A stretch of 64,000 nucleotides of DNA, taken from the NCBI RefSeq assembly GCF_900163965.1, contig NZ_FULE01000037.1:1-64000 (forward strand). The letters are read 5' to 3'. The DNA is from Vibrio ruber DSM 16370. GTDB taxonomy: Bacteria; Pseudomonadota; Gammaproteobacteria; Enterobacterales; Vibrionaceae. The notes under the pieces were generated by a model that saw nothing but the letters and a program-made list of their open reading frames with translations, did no database searches and was not told the origin of the DNA. The translations under genes and the position numbers were made by a program. This document shows positions 35,755 through 47,129 of the stretch, in pieces. The stretch's first letter is position 1; the number at the start of each line of letters is the position of its first letter.

Positions 35755-35896
35755 CAGTGCCAGTGGTTTAAAGCTGCCGTACTCGTACAGATAGGTCTGG
35801 TAGTGATGCTCACCCGACTCTGCCAGCAGTTTATCCCCCTGCCACAGAAATTCAGTTTGCCGGGTCTGCCCGATTTTGTCGGTAATCGATTTATAA

Positions 35897-36008
35897 AGGA
35901 GTCAGATCCAGTTTCCGTTCAAACATCCACTTTGGCGACCAACTCGATAACTACATGGGTCACATCGATAAAATCTTATCGCTGGATACGACACATATAA
36001 AATCCCTT
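35897..36008. other. Unexplained junction between rhs cassette 3 and the intact rhs operon
   Basis: About 110 bases unlike either flank. On the plus strand an open frame of about 40 codons without a start (SFRSNIHFGDQLDNYMGH, then IDKILSLDTTHIKS) ends inside the next gene. I could not identify it. It takes the position that CRISPR arrays occupy at the other two cassettes. Confidence 0.35.
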
Positions 36009-36518
36009 TTAATATACAACAATTATCTTATTGTGTAGAACACCACATGGCCAATAACCATCAGAGTATAAATCAAGCAGTTCAGACCAAAACCCCGGTT
36101 GACATATTAAGGATTCAATAGCGGCCATTCTGACACAATAAAGAGCAGAGCCTTTTGCCGCCTCGGAGAAGTCATTAGAACCACTTTTGAACTTACTCTT
36201 GTCGAAATTTCTCAATGATTTCATTGCCAACTTATATGCATCCATCACCATTTCTTTGCCATTTGGGATATTTTTTAATTCATTCTTTAACTTGTTCCCA
36301 TTTACAGGATCTATCTGATCCCTAGTTGTCGGTAACCAATCCATATTTGCTGCAATACTAGCAAGTTTTTCATCTAAATCAGGTGAAAATGTCGCACTAT
36401 CCCATGCTGAAAAATTAGGAAGAGAAATCTTCGATTCATCAACCCTACTGAATTGACCAACATTTGAAAACCAGTTCATATTCATCAATTTTTCAATAAG
36501 TTCATCATATGTCATCAT
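36009..36518 (-). CDS. Candidate immunity protein of the intact Rhs effector
   Basis: 169 aa, helical, no signal peptide, starting [17 protein letters not shown]. Its start overlaps the rhs stop (ATGATGA) and a GAGG ribosome site lies inside the rhs end, so it is translationally coupled to the toxin. The family is unrecognised. It should neutralise the HNH-type nuclease tip in the producing cell; assignment rests on position. Confidence 0.7.
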   Translation of the reverse strand: MMTYDELIEKLMNMNWFSNVGQFSRVDESKISLPNFSAWDSATFSPDLDEKLASIAANMDWLPTTRDQIDPVNGNKLKNELKNIPNGKEMVMDAYKLAMKSLRNFDKSKFKSGSNDFSEAAKGSALYCVRMAAIESLICQPGFWSELLDLYSDGYWPCGVLHNKIIVVY

Positions 36519-39500
36519 CTTGTTCCTCGAAGATCAGTTTGAGTTCCAGGAGGTAATGCTTTGGGACCTTTTTGGATCGTTTCTCTCAAAACTCCCCCCT
36601 TAGCATGAGGACCTGCAGTCCCAGGTAATGAATGGTTAGGGAGCTTTCCAAAGGTTGGCATTAGATTCCACCATTTATTTGCACCTCCACTCTCAAGTGG
36701 AATTATATGATGAGGGGTTGCAGGTTTTAAAACCCCATTAACGTCTCTCATTGGCCAAGGCCTATGTGTTGCCTCACTCCATTGTTGCATTAGAGCCTTC
36801 TGATTTTTCTCAAATTCAGATCTCAATACTCTGTTCTGAAAAGGGCTTCGTCTTTGAATTATCGGTAAATTTTGCCTTAATGCCAGCCTCTGGGCATCTG
36901 TAATATTTCCCCCTGGAGCTGAAACCAAGTTTGCATCATCCACAATATCATCCAATATAGAATTCGGAATTATGGGAGAATCAACTTCAGGCCCACAACA
37001 TGGCTTTTGACTCAACCCCAGCGGGTCAATCCACCCCGTCGGATTTTTTACATACTGGTAGTTGTTTAAACCACCTGCCAAACCTATCGGGTCGGGGGTA
37101 ATAAAGCGTCCGGTGCTCGGGCTATAGTAACGGTGACGGTTGTAATGTAAACCCGTTTCTGCATCATAATACTGCCCCTGAAAACGTAGCGGGCTGACGA
37201 TTTCTGCCTTGCGCTGGTAAGCCACATTACCGTAACTGTGGTAATCCACCGACCATGCCACGGCACCGGTGGCATCGGTAATTTCCAGCGGTGTGCCAAT
37301 CTGGTCAAGGTGATAGAAATAAGGTGTGGCGTTGTCTGCCCCTTCACCGGTCACCAGTGCCAGCGGTTTAAAGCTGCCGTACTCGTACAGATAAGTCTGG
37401 TAATGATGCTCTCCCGACTCTGCCAGCAGTTTATCCCCCTGCCACAGAAATTCAGTTTGCCGGGTCTGCCCGGTTTTGTCGGTAACCGCTTTATGAATCC
37501 GTCTGCCAAACGCATCATACCGATATTCAGCGCTGCTGCCGTCAGGCTTTGCAACTTTGATAAGCCGGTGCTGACAGTCATATGCATAGGTTGTGACCAG
37601 AGACTGCTGGGTGCCCCGCGCTTCCTGTATCAGGTTACCGAACTCATCATACTGATAATGACAGTCCCCCTGAAACAGCAGTTGGTTGCCGGACACATTG
37701 CTCAGCCGGTCCTGTATCAGGTTACCGGCCGGGTCATGAGCAAAGCTCTCGCTGATATTACCGCGCACCTGTGTCAGGCGGTCTAACGGGTCGTAGTGAT
37801 ATTGCGTCACGCCGCGCAGGTTATCTTCCACCTGCGTCAGATTACCCGAGCGGTTGTACTGATAGCGGCGGAATAACGTCTGTTGCTGCGCCTGACTCAC
37901 CCGGTGCTCACTCAACCGGCCCAGCTCGTCATACTGAAAATGACTGGTCAACGCACCCTGCGTGCGGCGGGTTTCCAGACCGCTCACCTGATATTGGTGT
38001 TGCGTCAGGCAATGCCCGTTCAGGCTGACCTGCTGCAACCGCCCGTGCTGAAATTGATAATCAATCTGCTGGCCGTCCGGTAACAGATGGGCGGTTAAGT
38101 GACCCATCGCATCATAACGGTAACCGGCACTCGCCCAGCCCTGATGCTCAACCGTCAGCCGCCCCATCACGTCATAGTCATACGCCAGCGGCCACTGACC
38201 GTCATCCACTCCGGTCAGATTGCCCAACAAGTCATAGTGATAGCTGATAGTGGATTCATCCGGCAGGGTTTTCTCAATCAATTTGCCCTGCGCGTCATAG
38301 GCATAACGCGTAGTCAGCTCCCCGCCCTCCCGGCCGATTTCGGTTTTCGCCGTCAGTTGGGTGTGACTGTCATATTCATAGACGAACTGACGCCCGTCAA
38401 AAGTCACTTCCCGCTGCACATGGCCGGTCGGCGTGTAGTCTATCTGGTAGCGCTCACCGCGCTCGTTGATAATGGCGCTGACAAAGTGGAACGGGTTGTC
38501 ATAACGGTACTGCACCGTACTGCCGTCCGGGTTGGTTTTCTGCGTCACCAGATGCAGCGGGAATTCATAGTCATAGGTAGTGACCCGCCCCTGCTCATCG
38601 GTGAATCGGGTCACCTTGTTGTAAGCGTTGTATTCATAGCACCGGGTCTGTCCGCCGGGCAACACCTGTTTGGTCAGACGCCCGCTGCGGTCATAAGAAA
38701 GCTCCGTCACCCCCTGACTGTCATGGCGCAGCCGCAGCCGCCCCAGAATATCGTAGCGATAACGAATCACCTCCCCTTGTGGGGTGGTCTCATCGACCAG
38801 ATAACCATTGCGGTTCCATGTCAGCTGATGCAGGCCGCCATCCGGGTAGGTAATGCGCTCAATCAGGCCGTGGTCATTGTAGTCATACCGGGTGGTGTGA
38901 CCGAGCGGGTCGGTCTGCTCGATAATATGTCCCCACGCATCATGACGGTAACGCCAGATGGCCTTGTCCTGCTGCACCTGACTCAGCAGGCCGTTTTTAT
39001 AGCTGAAATGGGTGGTTAAACCATTGGGCGCGATTTTTGCGACCAGCTCACCGGCATCGTTATATACCGACTCGGTGACATTGCCGAGCGCATCGGTCTC
39101 CTGAATCAGCCGCCCTTTGTCATCGTAGGCCTTGAGGTATTCACCGCCACTGCCGTCAACTTCTTTAATCAGCCGGGCATTGCCGTCATGCTGGTACACC
39201 TGTTGTGAGCCGTCACTATTGGTCAGCGTCACCGTGCCGGCATCTTCATCCCATTCATAGCGGGTATCCACCTGAGTCAGGTTACTGAACTGACGGGTCG
39301 CCCGGGCCTGCTTTCCTTCGCCCTGCCATTCCCAGCGGAATATCGCCCCGCCGGCCAGCTCACGCGACTGAATCACATGCTGCGCATCGTAGGTGTAGCG
39401 CTCCGTCTCGCCACTGGCATTGGTGGCACTCACCAATTGCGACTGCGCGTTATAGCCATAACTGACCTGCGTCTGGACAAACTGCCATTCATCCTGCTCG

Positions 39501-41284
39501 GCCAGATAGGCATACAAATCCACCCGGGCAATCAGGTCATGCTCGTAAACCAGCTCAAATCTGAGATTGGTCTCGGTTGAAATCCGCACCGGACGGTGCT
39601 GACGGTCATAACTGAGACTCAGTGTATAGTCATATGGGTCTTTTATCGAGGTCAGCCTGCCACTGTCACCGCGCATCTGAAAGGTATAAAACCGCTCACC
39701 ACTAGCAATGATGATGTGTTGCTTATCCCGGCCTAAAAAGGCGGCGGCTCCGGCCATGCGGTTGGTAATCGCCGGCAGTTGTGCTGTCGGTTTGGGGAAG
39801 CGGGTCAGTTTGCCTTCGCCGTCACGCCAGACCAGCGCATCGCCGTCCACCGTCAGCTGGTGTGACAATGAATGCGACCAGCCATAACCGAGCCCGACAT
39901 TGGTTTCCACCGCCCCGGTCCGGTACAACCGTTGCCACTCAAACGGCAACAGGCCAATCAGGTGGCCGTCCGTCAGTGACAGCAGCTCTTCACCGGTTGC
40001 CATCGATATCGGGTCTTTGTCACACACCGTGGCTTCACTGTCTTGTGTTGAGCGCCCTGATTCATTCGTCGCTGCACGGCTGTCATCCGGCAATGCATCA
40101 TGATCGCCATGGAGCTTGGTATTCGGTCGGTTATTGGCTTCAAATTCAAGCGTGCCGTTGTGATAAGCCCCCTTTCCGCCGCGGTTCATCGCGATCCGCT
40201 TGAATTTATCACTGGCTTTCAAAATCAGTTTCTTGGCAAAAGCAAAGATTTCTCCAATCACATCCAGCAGCGGTTGAATCACTTTTTTAATCGCCACCCC
40301 GGCGGTTTTTACAGCCCGGTAAGTCGCATAAGCAACCCCTGTCGCCGGTGTCGCAATAAAGGTCACGATGACACCACCCAATAGCCCGAGCAGGACACCG
40401 GCCAGCGCATTACCACCCATTTCAGCCAGTTTATTCAGCATCCCGGTCAGCGGCACCATCGAGATATACGCCATCATCGCCCGGACAAACAAATATAATG
40501 CCGCTTCATCAGAGGCAAACAACAAGGCTTTTTCCAGCATATCCGGGGTATTGCTGGCTGCATTTTTAATTGCATCAATCAGGTCAGCAGCACCATCAAC
40601 CATATCCTTCAGCGCTTTTTGGGGATCTTTGAGCATGTCATAAATTTCACCAATCCCATCCCACAGCTCTTTTAAGGCTTGCCAGATCCCATCGGCAAAA
40701 TGGCGGATCACCGATAAAACCGACTGCGCCGCGCTATTGGTAAAATAGCTGTCCCATTCGGGCTTGAATGCCTGCCACTTGCCGTCCAGCCAGCTCACTA
40801 AATCACCGCTCAGCTCATCGTAATGCGCAAACAGGCTGTCCATCTCTGCCGGGGTCGGTTTGTTATTGATCACCACTTCATAGTATTTGCCCGGCGTCAG
40901 GCCGGTCACCGTTGCTTTCCCCTCGGCATCAAGGGTTACCGTCCGGGTTTCACTGCCGTCTTCGGCTTTGATAATCGCATCAATGCCGCCTAACGGCACG
41001 TGGTAGATCGACTGAAACACACTTTGGATTTCGAGATTGCCGCTGAGCGGACAACTCACCTTGGTCGCATAGTTCGCATCATCTTTCCCCACTGTGGTAC
41101 TGGCACCATTGACTTTGAGCTGTTTATCCATCGAAAACAGGGAAGGTAAATCTTGCCACTCACTGAAGGTATCCGCACTCTGGAAATACCACTTCTTAGT
41201 CATTTGCCGATATTCGGTCAGCAAATCAGGAAAGCTGTTCAACTGCTGATTGATATAATTATAAAATGCCTGTTGTTCACTCAT
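36515..41284 (-). CDS. rhs: Rhs effector with HNH-type nuclease tip (T6SS)
   Basis: 1589 aa. Residues 1-250 form an N-terminal region for VgrG/chaperone association, with two hydrophobic segments at about 262-282 and 291-320. A DUF6531-like start of the shell lies near residue 425 ([13 protein letters not shown]). YD repeats fill about 490-1350, and the core closes with [10 protein letters not shown] and GWIDPLGL, the autoproteolysis region. The toxin tip includes [11 protein letters not shown] (His1525/1526), WWNL (Asn1540) and NH (His1551), an HNH-like nuclease arrangement. Delivered by type VI secretion on the VgrG spike, it should cut nucleic acid in rival cells. It overlaps DUF4123 and immunity genes by 4 nt each. 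Confidence 0.92.
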   Translation of the reverse strand: MSEQQAFYNYINQQLNSFPDLLTEYRQMTKKWYFQSADTFSEWQDLPSLFSMDKQLKVNGASTTVGKDDANYATKVSCPLSGNLEIQSVFQSIYHVPLGGIDAIIKAEDGSETRTVTLDAEGKATVTGLTPGKYYEVVINNKPTPAEMDSLFAHYDELSGDLVSWLDGKWQAFKPEWDSYFTNSAAQSVLSVIRHFADGIWQALKELWDGIGEIYDMLKDPQKALKDMVDGAADLIDAIKNAASNTPDMLEKALLFASDEAALYLFVRAMMAYISMVPLTGMLNKLAEMGGNALAGVLLGLLGGVIVTFIATPATGVAYATYRAVKTAGVAIKKVIQPLLDVIGEIFAFAKKLILKASDKFKRIAMNRGGKGAYHNGTLEFEANNRPNTKLHGDHDALPDDSRAATNESGRSTQDSEATVCDKDPISMATGEELLSLTDGHLIGLLPFEWQRLYRTGAVETNVGLGYGWSHSLSHQLTVDGDALVWRDGEGKLTRFPKPTAQLPAITNRMAGAAAFLGRDKQHIIIASGERFYTFQMRGDSGRLTSIKDPYDYTLSLSYDRQHRPVRISTETNLRFELVYEHDLIARVDLYAYLAEQDEWQFVQTQVSYGYNAQSQLVSATNASGETERYTYDAQHVIQSRELAGGAIFRWEWQGEGKQARATRQFSNLTQVDTRYEWDEDAGTVTLTNSDGSQQVYQHDGNARLIKEVDGSGGEYLKAYDDKGRLIQETDALGNVTESVYNDAGELVAKIAPNGLTTHFSYKNGLLSQVQQDKAIWRYRHDAWGHIIEQTDPLGHTTRYDYNDHGLIERITYPDGGLHQLTWNRNGYLVDETTPQGEVIRYRYDILGRLRLRHDSQGVTELSYDRSGRLTKQVLPGGQTRCYEYNAYNKVTRFTDEQGRVTTYDYEFPLHLVTQKTNPDGSTVQYRYDNPFHFVSAIINERGERYQIDYTPTGHVQREVTFDGRQFVYEYDSHTQLTAKTEIGREGGELTTRYAYDAQGKLIEKTLPDESTISYHYDLLGNLTGVDDGQWPLAYDYDVMGRLTVEHQGWASAGYRYDAMGHLTAHLLPDGQQIDYQFQHGRLQQVSLNGHCLTQHQYQVSGLETRRTQGALTSHFQYDELGRLSEHRVSQAQQQTLFRRYQYNRSGNLTQVEDNLRGVTQYHYDPLDRLTQVRGNISESFAHDPAGNLIQDRLSNVSGNQLLFQGDCHYQYDEFGNLIQEARGTQQSLVTTYAYDCQHRLIKVAKPDGSSAEYRYDAFGRRIHKAVTDKTGQTRQTEFLWQGDKLLAESGEHHYQTYLYEYGSFKPLALVTGEGADNATPYFYHLDQIGTPLEITDATGAVAWSVDYHSYGNVAYQRKAEIVSPLRFQGQYYDAETGLHYNRHRYYSPSTGRFITPDPIGLAGGLNNYQYVKNPTGWIDPLGLSQKPCCGPEVDSPIIPNSILDDIVDDANLVSAPGGNITDAQRLALRQNLPIIQRRSPFQNRVLRSEFEKNQKALMQQWSEATHRPWPMRDVNGVLKPATPHHIIPLESGGANKWWNLMPTFGKLPNHSLPGTAGPHAKGGVLRETIQKGPKALPPGTQTDLRGTR

Positions 41285-42033
41285 GAGAGCATCCCTAACC
41301 GTTGTTGTTCTTGTTCTATCAATTGAATGAAAGCCGCGAGATAACCGTCTTGCTCTCCCTGATAACGCGCGACAAAACGCTCGGTTTTCTGACGTAAAAC
41401 CGGCTCAGGATAGGCGTCATACAAAGCCTGCTGATACTCACTTAATCCCTGAAGGAGATTATTGACCAATACACCCGGGTCTTCGCTCAACCCGGCCAGC
41501 ACCGCCTCGGGCACCTGCCACCACGGGAAAGGCCGCTCCTGAAAATCGGCTGGCGCAGTGGGGGCCGGGTTCTCCACCCGGGTCAGCGTTTGCTGAGCCG
41601 ATAAGCGCAGCCAGCATTGGGTCGGCCCCATCAGAGCGATGCGCTGCTCGTCATCGCACAGTGTCGCCACATCCAGCCCGAAATGCGGGTCGTAGAAGCG
41701 GAAAAACACATGCTCGCCGGATGGCAGCCACACGTGGGTCAGGCTGCGAAAATGCGCCTGAACGGTGGCAAAATCGGCATGACTGCCGACCAACATGCCC
41801 CAGTCCTCGCATGACGCCTGTTCAATCCAGTCGAGAAACGGGTGCTCAGGGGTAACCTGCGCGAGATTCGGCATCACTTCGCGCCACTCGGCATACGGTG
41901 TGCTCAGCCAGATGCCCTGCGCATCACTGCCGCCATTGAGGTAAAACCAGCGCTGCGGCTGGCCGTCACTGGTTTCATTGAGAATGACGTACCAGTTTAA
42001 ATCCGGGGTCAGTTGCTGGTTTAAATCGCACAT
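41281..42033 (-). CDS. DUF4123 adaptor/chaperone (Tap/TEC family)
   Basis: 250 aa DUF4123 protein. The start [20 protein letters not shown] and the [16 protein letters not shown] segment followed by [10 protein letters not shown] are characteristic. In T6SS clusters such adaptors load a specific effector onto its VgrG. The reading frame overlaps vgrG by 13 nt and rhs by 4 nt, so the three proteins are made together in the order VgrG, adaptor, effector. Confidence 0.88.
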   Translation of the reverse strand: MCDLNQQLTPDLNWYVILNETSDGQPQRWFYLNGGSDAQGIWLSTPYAEWREVMPNLAQVTPEHPFLDWIEQASCEDWGMLVGSHADFATVQAHFRSLTHVWLPSGEHVFFRFYDPHFGLDVATLCDDEQRIALMGPTQCWLRLSAQQTLTRVENPAPTAPADFQERPFPWWQVPEAVLAGLSEDPGVLVNNLLQGLSEYQQALYDAYPEPVLRQKTERFVARYQGEQDGYLAAFIQLIEQEQQRLGMLS

Positions 42034-44078
42034 GCGCCATCCTTACATTTTTCACACTCTTCACAGAACGGTGCCGCAGCTTTCATTGTGGCAATCTGCG
42101 CCGGAGTCAGGATAGGCGCCGGATTATCCGGCTTGGTGGTAATTTCATCGGGTAATTGCGCGGCTTGCCCGCCATATGCCACCGCACTGCCGGCACTGCC
42201 GCCGGCGTTGAGGTTAATCGCCGGGCCGGAGAGGTTGACACTGCCGCTGTCGATACTGATAAAACTGCCCCCGGCGGATAAGGTCAAACCGGAGCCCGCC
42301 TCGGCAACGATTTTAGCCCCGCTTTTCAGGGTAATGGCACTGCCGGTCTCGACCGCCGTCAGGCTGCCGATTTGCTGCGCCAGCGAGCCGCCGATATCGT
42401 GGGTCTGGTCTTGGGTGATTTTCAGGCGCTGCTCACCATCAATGGTGAGATGGTCATTCATCTTGATGTGCTCGTAACGGTCGTTTTCCACCGTGAAATG
42501 GCTGTCGTGACGGATCAGCGTGGCGGCATCGTTTTCAATCAGCGCTTCGGTGTCTTTCTGGGCATGAATATAGACTTTTTCACGGTCGGACTGGTCTTCA
42601 AAACTCAGCTCGTTAAAGCCTTCGCCCTGATGGGTTTCGGTGCGCAGCACGGTTTTGGTTTTGTGCTCAGGCAACGGGTAAGGCGGCACCTGAGTGGCAT
42701 TGTAAGCCCGCCCGGTCACCAGAGGCTGGTCCGGGTCGCCGTCGAGGAAATCCACAATCACTTCGTGGCCGATGCGCGGCACGGCAACCATGCCGTACTG
42801 ACTGCCCGCCCACTGTTGTGACACCCGCACCCAGCATGAGCTCAGCTCATCGCCGTTGCTTTCGCGGTCCCACGGAAAATGCAGTTTCACCCGGCCATGC
42901 TCGTCACAGTAAATTTCTTCACCGGCCGGGCCGACCACGGTCGCCACCATCGGGCCGTCCACCCGGGGTTTATTCTCTACCGGTGACAGCCACAAACTCT
43001 CGCCGGGAATGGCGGTAAACTGGTTGGCATAGGTGGTGGCGCCGCTGCCGCCGGACTCTTCCAGTGCCTGCGGCTGACTGCCCTGATGGGCAATTTGTAC
43101 CACCAGCCAGCTCTGATTCATTGCGCTATCGAGGTGCTCGCTGAGGTCAAACCGCACTCCGGCCTGAAGCATCGCCTGATTACTTTGACCGCGGGCGGTA
43201 TGCGCCTCACGCCGCAGCGCATCAAGGCGGATTTGGCTGAATGCTTTGCCGCTGGCGTCATCTTTATAGCGCCCCGGCGCATCGAAGTGCTCGTACATGG
43301 TGAGCTGGTAATCGAGCTGGCTGCCTTCAACGCTCTGTTTAAAACTGTAGGTCGGCTTTTTAAAACTGTAGTCCTGCAACCACACCGCACTGACTTCAGA
43401 CTGCTTACGCGCCGTCATCGCAGAGACATACGGCGTGTCAGAAACGCCACCGGACAGCACGTTATACGGCACCGTGCCGCCGAGCCGGGTAAAGCCTTCG
43501 GCATTGTCGGTCACCACCAGCGTATGTTTGTCGGTGTCATGGGTGAAGGTGTACATCAGCCCTTCTTCAGCCGCCAGGCGGTGGAAGAAATCTAAATCGG
43601 TTTCGCGGTATTGCACGCAGAACTCACGCGGCGGGCTTTCCCGTTTGGTGGAAAACGCATAGTCGGTGATGTTCATTTCCTGTAGCAGGACGGAGAGGAT
43701 TTGTGGCACGCTTTTTTGCTGGAAGATACGGCTGTTATGGCGCAGCGAGAGCCGCTCGAATGACGGCACCAGCGTCAGGGAATAGAAGGTGTGGTGATGG
43801 CCGGTATCGCCGCGGCTGAAATTGCGGATAATGCCATGCACCTTTTGCACCACTTGACCGCTGCGCAGCACTTCGAGCAGTGCCGTGGTATCGACCATCT
43901 GCTCAAAAGTTAAATCACTGTTGCGACTGGCGAGTTCAATCTGATAACGATAGCCGTAAACCGGTTGCCCGCCAGCGTCCACTGAAGCTGAAACGGATTC
44001 AAATCCCTGATAGTCACGCACCACCAATGACGTATCATTGACCCCATTGATCGTGAGCCTGAAACCTAACGTTGCCAT
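42021..44078 (-). CDS. vgrG: VgrG spike protein
   Basis: 685 aa, full-length VgrG. It has a gp27-like base (TFEQMVDTTALLEVLRSG, VQYRETDLDFFHRLAAEEGL), a gp5-like OB-fold with HGRVKLHFPWDRES and RIGHEVIVDFLDGDPDQP, a beta-helix of repeated short strands, and a short tail ending [16 protein letters not shown]. The tail has five cysteines and may bind metal or the adaptor; it is not a known effector domain. It forms the trimeric tip of the type VI secretion needle. No other T6SS structural gene is in the window, so this is an auxiliary cluster. Confidence 0.93.
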   Translation of the reverse strand: MATLGFRLTINGVNDTSLVVRDYQGFESVSASVDAGGQPVYGYRYQIELASRNSDLTFEQMVDTTALLEVLRSGQVVQKVHGIIRNFSRGDTGHHHTFYSLTLVPSFERLSLRHNSRIFQQKSVPQILSVLLQEMNITDYAFSTKRESPPREFCVQYRETDLDFFHRLAAEEGLMYTFTHDTDKHTLVVTDNAEGFTRLGGTVPYNVLSGGVSDTPYVSAMTARKQSEVSAVWLQDYSFKKPTYSFKQSVEGSQLDYQLTMYEHFDAPGRYKDDASGKAFSQIRLDALRREAHTARGQSNQAMLQAGVRFDLSEHLDSAMNQSWLVVQIAHQGSQPQALEESGGSGATTYANQFTAIPGESLWLSPVENKPRVDGPMVATVVGPAGEEIYCDEHGRVKLHFPWDRESNGDELSSCWVRVSQQWAGSQYGMVAVPRIGHEVIVDFLDGDPDQPLVTGRAYNATQVPPYPLPEHKTKTVLRTETHQGEGFNELSFEDQSDREKVYIHAQKDTEALIENDAATLIRHDSHFTVENDRYEHIKMNDHLTIDGEQRLKITQDQTHDIGGSLAQQIGSLTAVETGSAITLKSGAKIVAEAGSGLTLSAGGSFISIDSGSVNLSGPAINLNAGGSAGSAVAYGGQAAQLPDEITTKPDNPAPILTPAQIATMKAAAPFCEECEKCKDGACAI

Positions 44079-44676
44079 GCAGAAAACCTTTGATGTTTTA
44101 TGTGAGAATGTCGCTCAAAACGACCCACCCCTATCGTATTGAAACACAATGAATATGATGAGCATATTTTTAGCACTAATGATGAATTTTGAAGCAAGAT
44201 CTCAATATAAACCATATTGTTACATCACCTTCAGTGCTCCGCCTTCAACACTGCTGTTCCGGTAAATCCCCCATTTCTACCATAACGGCATCGATAAACG
44301 CCCCAAACAACCCACAAAAAAAGAAAACGTTCCCATTCATATTTACAATCATAAACAGACTAAATATGCGTATTTTTGCACCTAAAAACCCGGAATCACC
44401 AGATAAAACCGATCAACTCTATAGATAATCACCATAAATTACTAACCAAAAAATCAATAGTATGAAATAAGTCAAACTTACCGACACCAAAATAGGGAAC
44501 GATCCCAAAAGGTGATCTAACCGAAAGTTTCATTCAACCGGCAAATGTAATCTCTAGATTCATCACCAAGATGAAATCAATAAAATTCAATCAATGATTG
44601 GCTCCCCGGAAAAGAATAAATGTGGATTAAACCACTTATGGGGCTAAAGAATGAGTAACTTTTACGGAGTATAACG
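44079..44676. other. Intergenic region between vgrG and porin gene
   Basis: About 600 bases that must hold the divergent vgrG and porin promoters. A 79-codon plus-strand frame (44189-44428) looks like chance. I see no repeat, RNA or firm promoter pair. The region is markedly AT-rich and marks the right edge of the Rhs island. Confidence 0.45.
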
Positions 44677-45666
44677 ATGAAAACAAGTGGTATTTTGAAA
44701 TTATCAGCTGTCGCCCTACTAACTTCTGCCGCACTCAATGTTCATGCCGGAACCAGCGTGACCAATGAAATGGGTACCTTCGCGATCCACGGCGATGTCG
44801 AGTTTAATAACGACTACCGTAATCAAGAAACAACCGGCCCCGATACCACCACTTATGATCAAAATGGCCGCCTTTTGATTGGTGTTTCCGGTTCGCGGGA
44901 TGTGGGCAGCAATGGCTATATCAATGCGAATGCTGAAACATTACTGCATCTTGATGGTGACATTACTGCTGATGATGCGTGGATTGCAATCGGTGAGAAA
45001 GCCGACTGGGAAATTAAGATGGGACGCTTTGAAGCGTATGACCTCTTCCCGGCAGGTCAGGATACCTTTGTTAATTACGCGAAAGACGTTTATATGACGA
45101 AGTATGCTCGCGGACGCAGCGACAACGGCCAGATTAATCTGTCCAAAACTACTGAACGTGTCTACTTCGAACTAAGCACCAACTTTATGGCCAACGATGA
45201 CGATAATATCAACGCAAGAAATAATGCGGTGTTCCTTCGTCCGGTCGTCGCTGCAACACTGAGTGACTCATTTAAGTTAGCCGTCGGTGCAGAGATTAAC
45301 GCAACGGCTGATGAAGAAGATGCAGCAAACGATTTTGCCGGTTATGGTGCAACGCTAAACTATACAGCGGGCGACTTCAACATGAACGTAAGCTATGCCA
45401 CCCGTGACTTTAATGACACAATCAATCAAGAAGATACCACTTACGGTGTGAATGCTCAGTACCAAAACTTCTTTATTGCCTATGTCTATGGCGAAAGCGA
45501 TACCGGAACAACCGCGAAAACCACAACGGTCTATTCCTCGTATAAATTCGCTAACATTATGGATGTGGAAGACTTGGCGCTTTACGCCGGTGGTTATTAC
45601 TCTGACGTAAAAGATGCTGACAATACCGATAGCGGTTTACGTTTGCGCGTTAAATATCTGTTCTAA
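44677..45666 (+). CDS. Outer-membrane porin
   Basis: 329 aa. A Sec signal (ILKLSAVALLTSAALNVHA) precedes a beta-barrel with alternating strands, ending LRLRVKYLF with the C-terminal Phe needed for BAM recognition. It resembles Vibrio carbohydrate-type porins more than OmpU, but the substrate is not clear. The ribosome site CGGAGT lies 6 nt upstream. Rich in Asp and Asn turns, as in general or sugar porins. Monocistronic by appearance. Confidence 0.82.
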   Translation: MKTSGILKLSAVALLTSAALNVHAGTSVTNEMGTFAIHGDVEFNNDYRNQETTGPDTTTYDQNGRLLIGVSGSRDVGSNGYINANAETLLHLDGDITADDAWIAIGEKADWEIKMGRFEAYDLFPAGQDTFVNYAKDVYMTKYARGRSDNGQINLSKTTERVYFELSTNFMANDDDNINARNNAVFLRPVVAATLSDSFKLAVGAEINATADEEDAANDFAGYGATLNYTAGDFNMNVSYATRDFNDTINQEDTTYGVNAQYQNFFIAYVYGESDTGTTAKTTTVYSSYKFANIMDVEDLALYAGGYYSDVKDADNTDSGLRLRVKYLF

Positions 45667-45762
45667 CACTCGCCCACACTGCCTGTCCGCCCTATATTTG
45701 TTGTCACCGATACGGTTGTTTATTGACAGATATAGGGCTGACTCTTTATACCCCGACTGGTT

Positions 45763-46419
45763 TCAGTCCATCGAATTGATCAGCGGCACAATCTCTTCCA
45801 ATGATGTGAAACATTGGTCAGCCAACGTAAAACGAGGATCCGAGTTGTGTTCATTGACTACAAATGTTGTCATTGAAGCGGCTTTGGCGGCAATCATCCC
45901 GGTGACACTATCTTCAATCACGAGACACGCCTCAGGCGCAATATCAAGTTGGCGCGCCGCACTTAAATAAACAGCAGGATGCGGTTTGCCATAGTCTTCA
46001 TTTTCGGCACTACAAATTTGGCTGAAATAATCTTTGATTTCCAGACGCTGAAGCACGGCTTGGATAATTTCCGGCCCGGATGAGGTTGCCAGACCAATGC
46101 GATAGTCCGCCTGTTTGAGCGCATTTAACAGTTGATGCACTCCCGGCAATGAACGGCCATGCTCCCTGACTTGAACGATCAGTTTGTGTAAAATTTCTTC
46201 AGCCAGAATAGTCGGGTCAACCTCAAGCCGGCAGCGCTGACACCAAATTGCAGCAATCGCGTCCAACCGTTTTCCCATGGTGTACTGAATACATGCTTCA
46301 ACCGTGATCTCAGCCCCGTAGTTTGCCAGCGTTTCGATCTGCGCCTGCCGCCAGAATGGTTCTGAATCAATTAACACACCATCCATATCAAAAATAACTG
46401 CTTTATATGGCAAGGCCAT
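45763..46419 (-). CDS. hxpB: HAD-superfamily hexitol phosphatase
   Basis: 218 aa, a HAD hydrolase of the beta-phosphoglucomutase-like group. Motif I is FDMDGVLIDSEP with the nucleophile Asp, motif II ATSSG, motif III Lys in YGKPHP and motif IV VIEDSVTGMIAAKAA. Similar to E. coli HxpB (YniC), which dephosphorylates hexitol and 2-deoxyglucose phosphates. The cytoplasmic enzyme probably clears toxic sugar phosphates. Single gene downstream of the small outer-membrane protein and separated from it by a terminator. Confidence 0.85.
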   Translation of the reverse strand: MALPYKAVIFDMDGVLIDSEPFWRQAQIETLANYGAEITVEACIQYTMGKRLDAIAAIWCQRCRLEVDPTILAEEILHKLIVQVREHGRSLPGVHQLLNALKQADYRIGLATSSGPEIIQAVLQRLEIKDYFSQICSAENEDYGKPHPAVYLSAARQLDIAPEACLVIEDSVTGMIAAKAASMTTFVVNEHNSDPRFTLADQCFTSLEEIVPLINSMD

Positions 46420-46452
46420 CTGCTATCTCTCCTCTGTCGGGATTTTAAATGT

Positions 46453-46478
46453 AAAAAGCCAGCAGGACGCTGGCTTTA
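46453..46478 (-). terminator. Terminator of the small outer-membrane protein gene
   Basis: On the minus strand AAAGCCAGC-GTCC-TGCTGGCTTTTT, about 27 nt after the gene's stop. It is a clean intrinsic terminator with a T-run. Confidence 0.85.
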
Positions 46479-46504
46479 ATCGTTCAGTCAATGATGGATA
46501 AGAC

Positions 46505-46987
46505 TTAAAGAAAATGGAATGTTGCATTCAAATTGAAAGTCTTCATGTCATCATCCCCCATGACATAAGTCTGGTAGCTGGCACCAAATGAAATTGGCCC
46601 CATCAGGAAGTATTCCGCACCGACACCGTACATCAAGTCAACACCATCATCTACTTTGGCACCATTCACCTTTTCATCCCAAGCATGCAGGCCGCCTTTG
46701 GCGTAAATATGCAACGGACCAAAATCAATACTTGGCTTAATGGCGAAATAGCCGGTTGTTGCTTCAGTTTTATTGGTTGGCGAGACATCAATTTCTTCAA
46801 ATTTGGTGAAACCCGCTTCCAAACCGATCAATGGCAGGATACCGGTACCGACATGAATATTGTAGGCTGTGCCATGCTCACCTTTAAAGTCAGATTGTCC
46901 AACGGAAGCGCCGCCATAAATCCATGAATCTGCAAAGGCAGATGTTGATGCACCTAAAAGTGCCAATCCAATTAATGTTTTTTTCAT
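46505..46987 (-). CDS. Small outer-membrane beta-barrel protein
   Basis: 160 aa. The signal peptide MKKTLIGLALLGASTSAFA leads into DSWIYGGASVGQSDF, and the protein ends FNLNATFHFL with a C-terminal aromatic-hydrophobic strand. This is the eight-stranded OmpA/OmpX-like barrel family (PF13505 type) common in Vibrio. Function is unknown; such proteins serve in adhesion, stress or envelope stability. It follows hrpA on the same strand with a 142-nt gap, likely with its own promoter. Confidence 0.75.
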   Translation of the reverse strand: MKKTLIGLALLGASTSAFADSWIYGGASVGQSDFKGEHGTAYNIHVGTGILPLIGLEAGFTKFEEIDVSPTNKTEATTGYFAIKPSIDFGPLHIYAKGGLHAWDEKVNGAKVDDGVDLMYGVGAEYFLMGPISFGASYQTYVMGDDDMKTFNLNATFHFL

Positions 46988-47129
46988 GATGAACCTTCTC
47001 TACTTTTTCATCGGTGATCATACTATCGATACAATGATCATACTAAAGCGGCATGAAATTGCCTACACTCGCCAAAAAATCAACAGAATTCTCTGTAATG
47101 GTTTAAGTTATGCAAAAATCGAACCTGAA

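Noticed and set aside
38099..39019. 306-codon plus-strand ORF
   Set aside because: Antisense shadow of the YD-repeat region of rhs.
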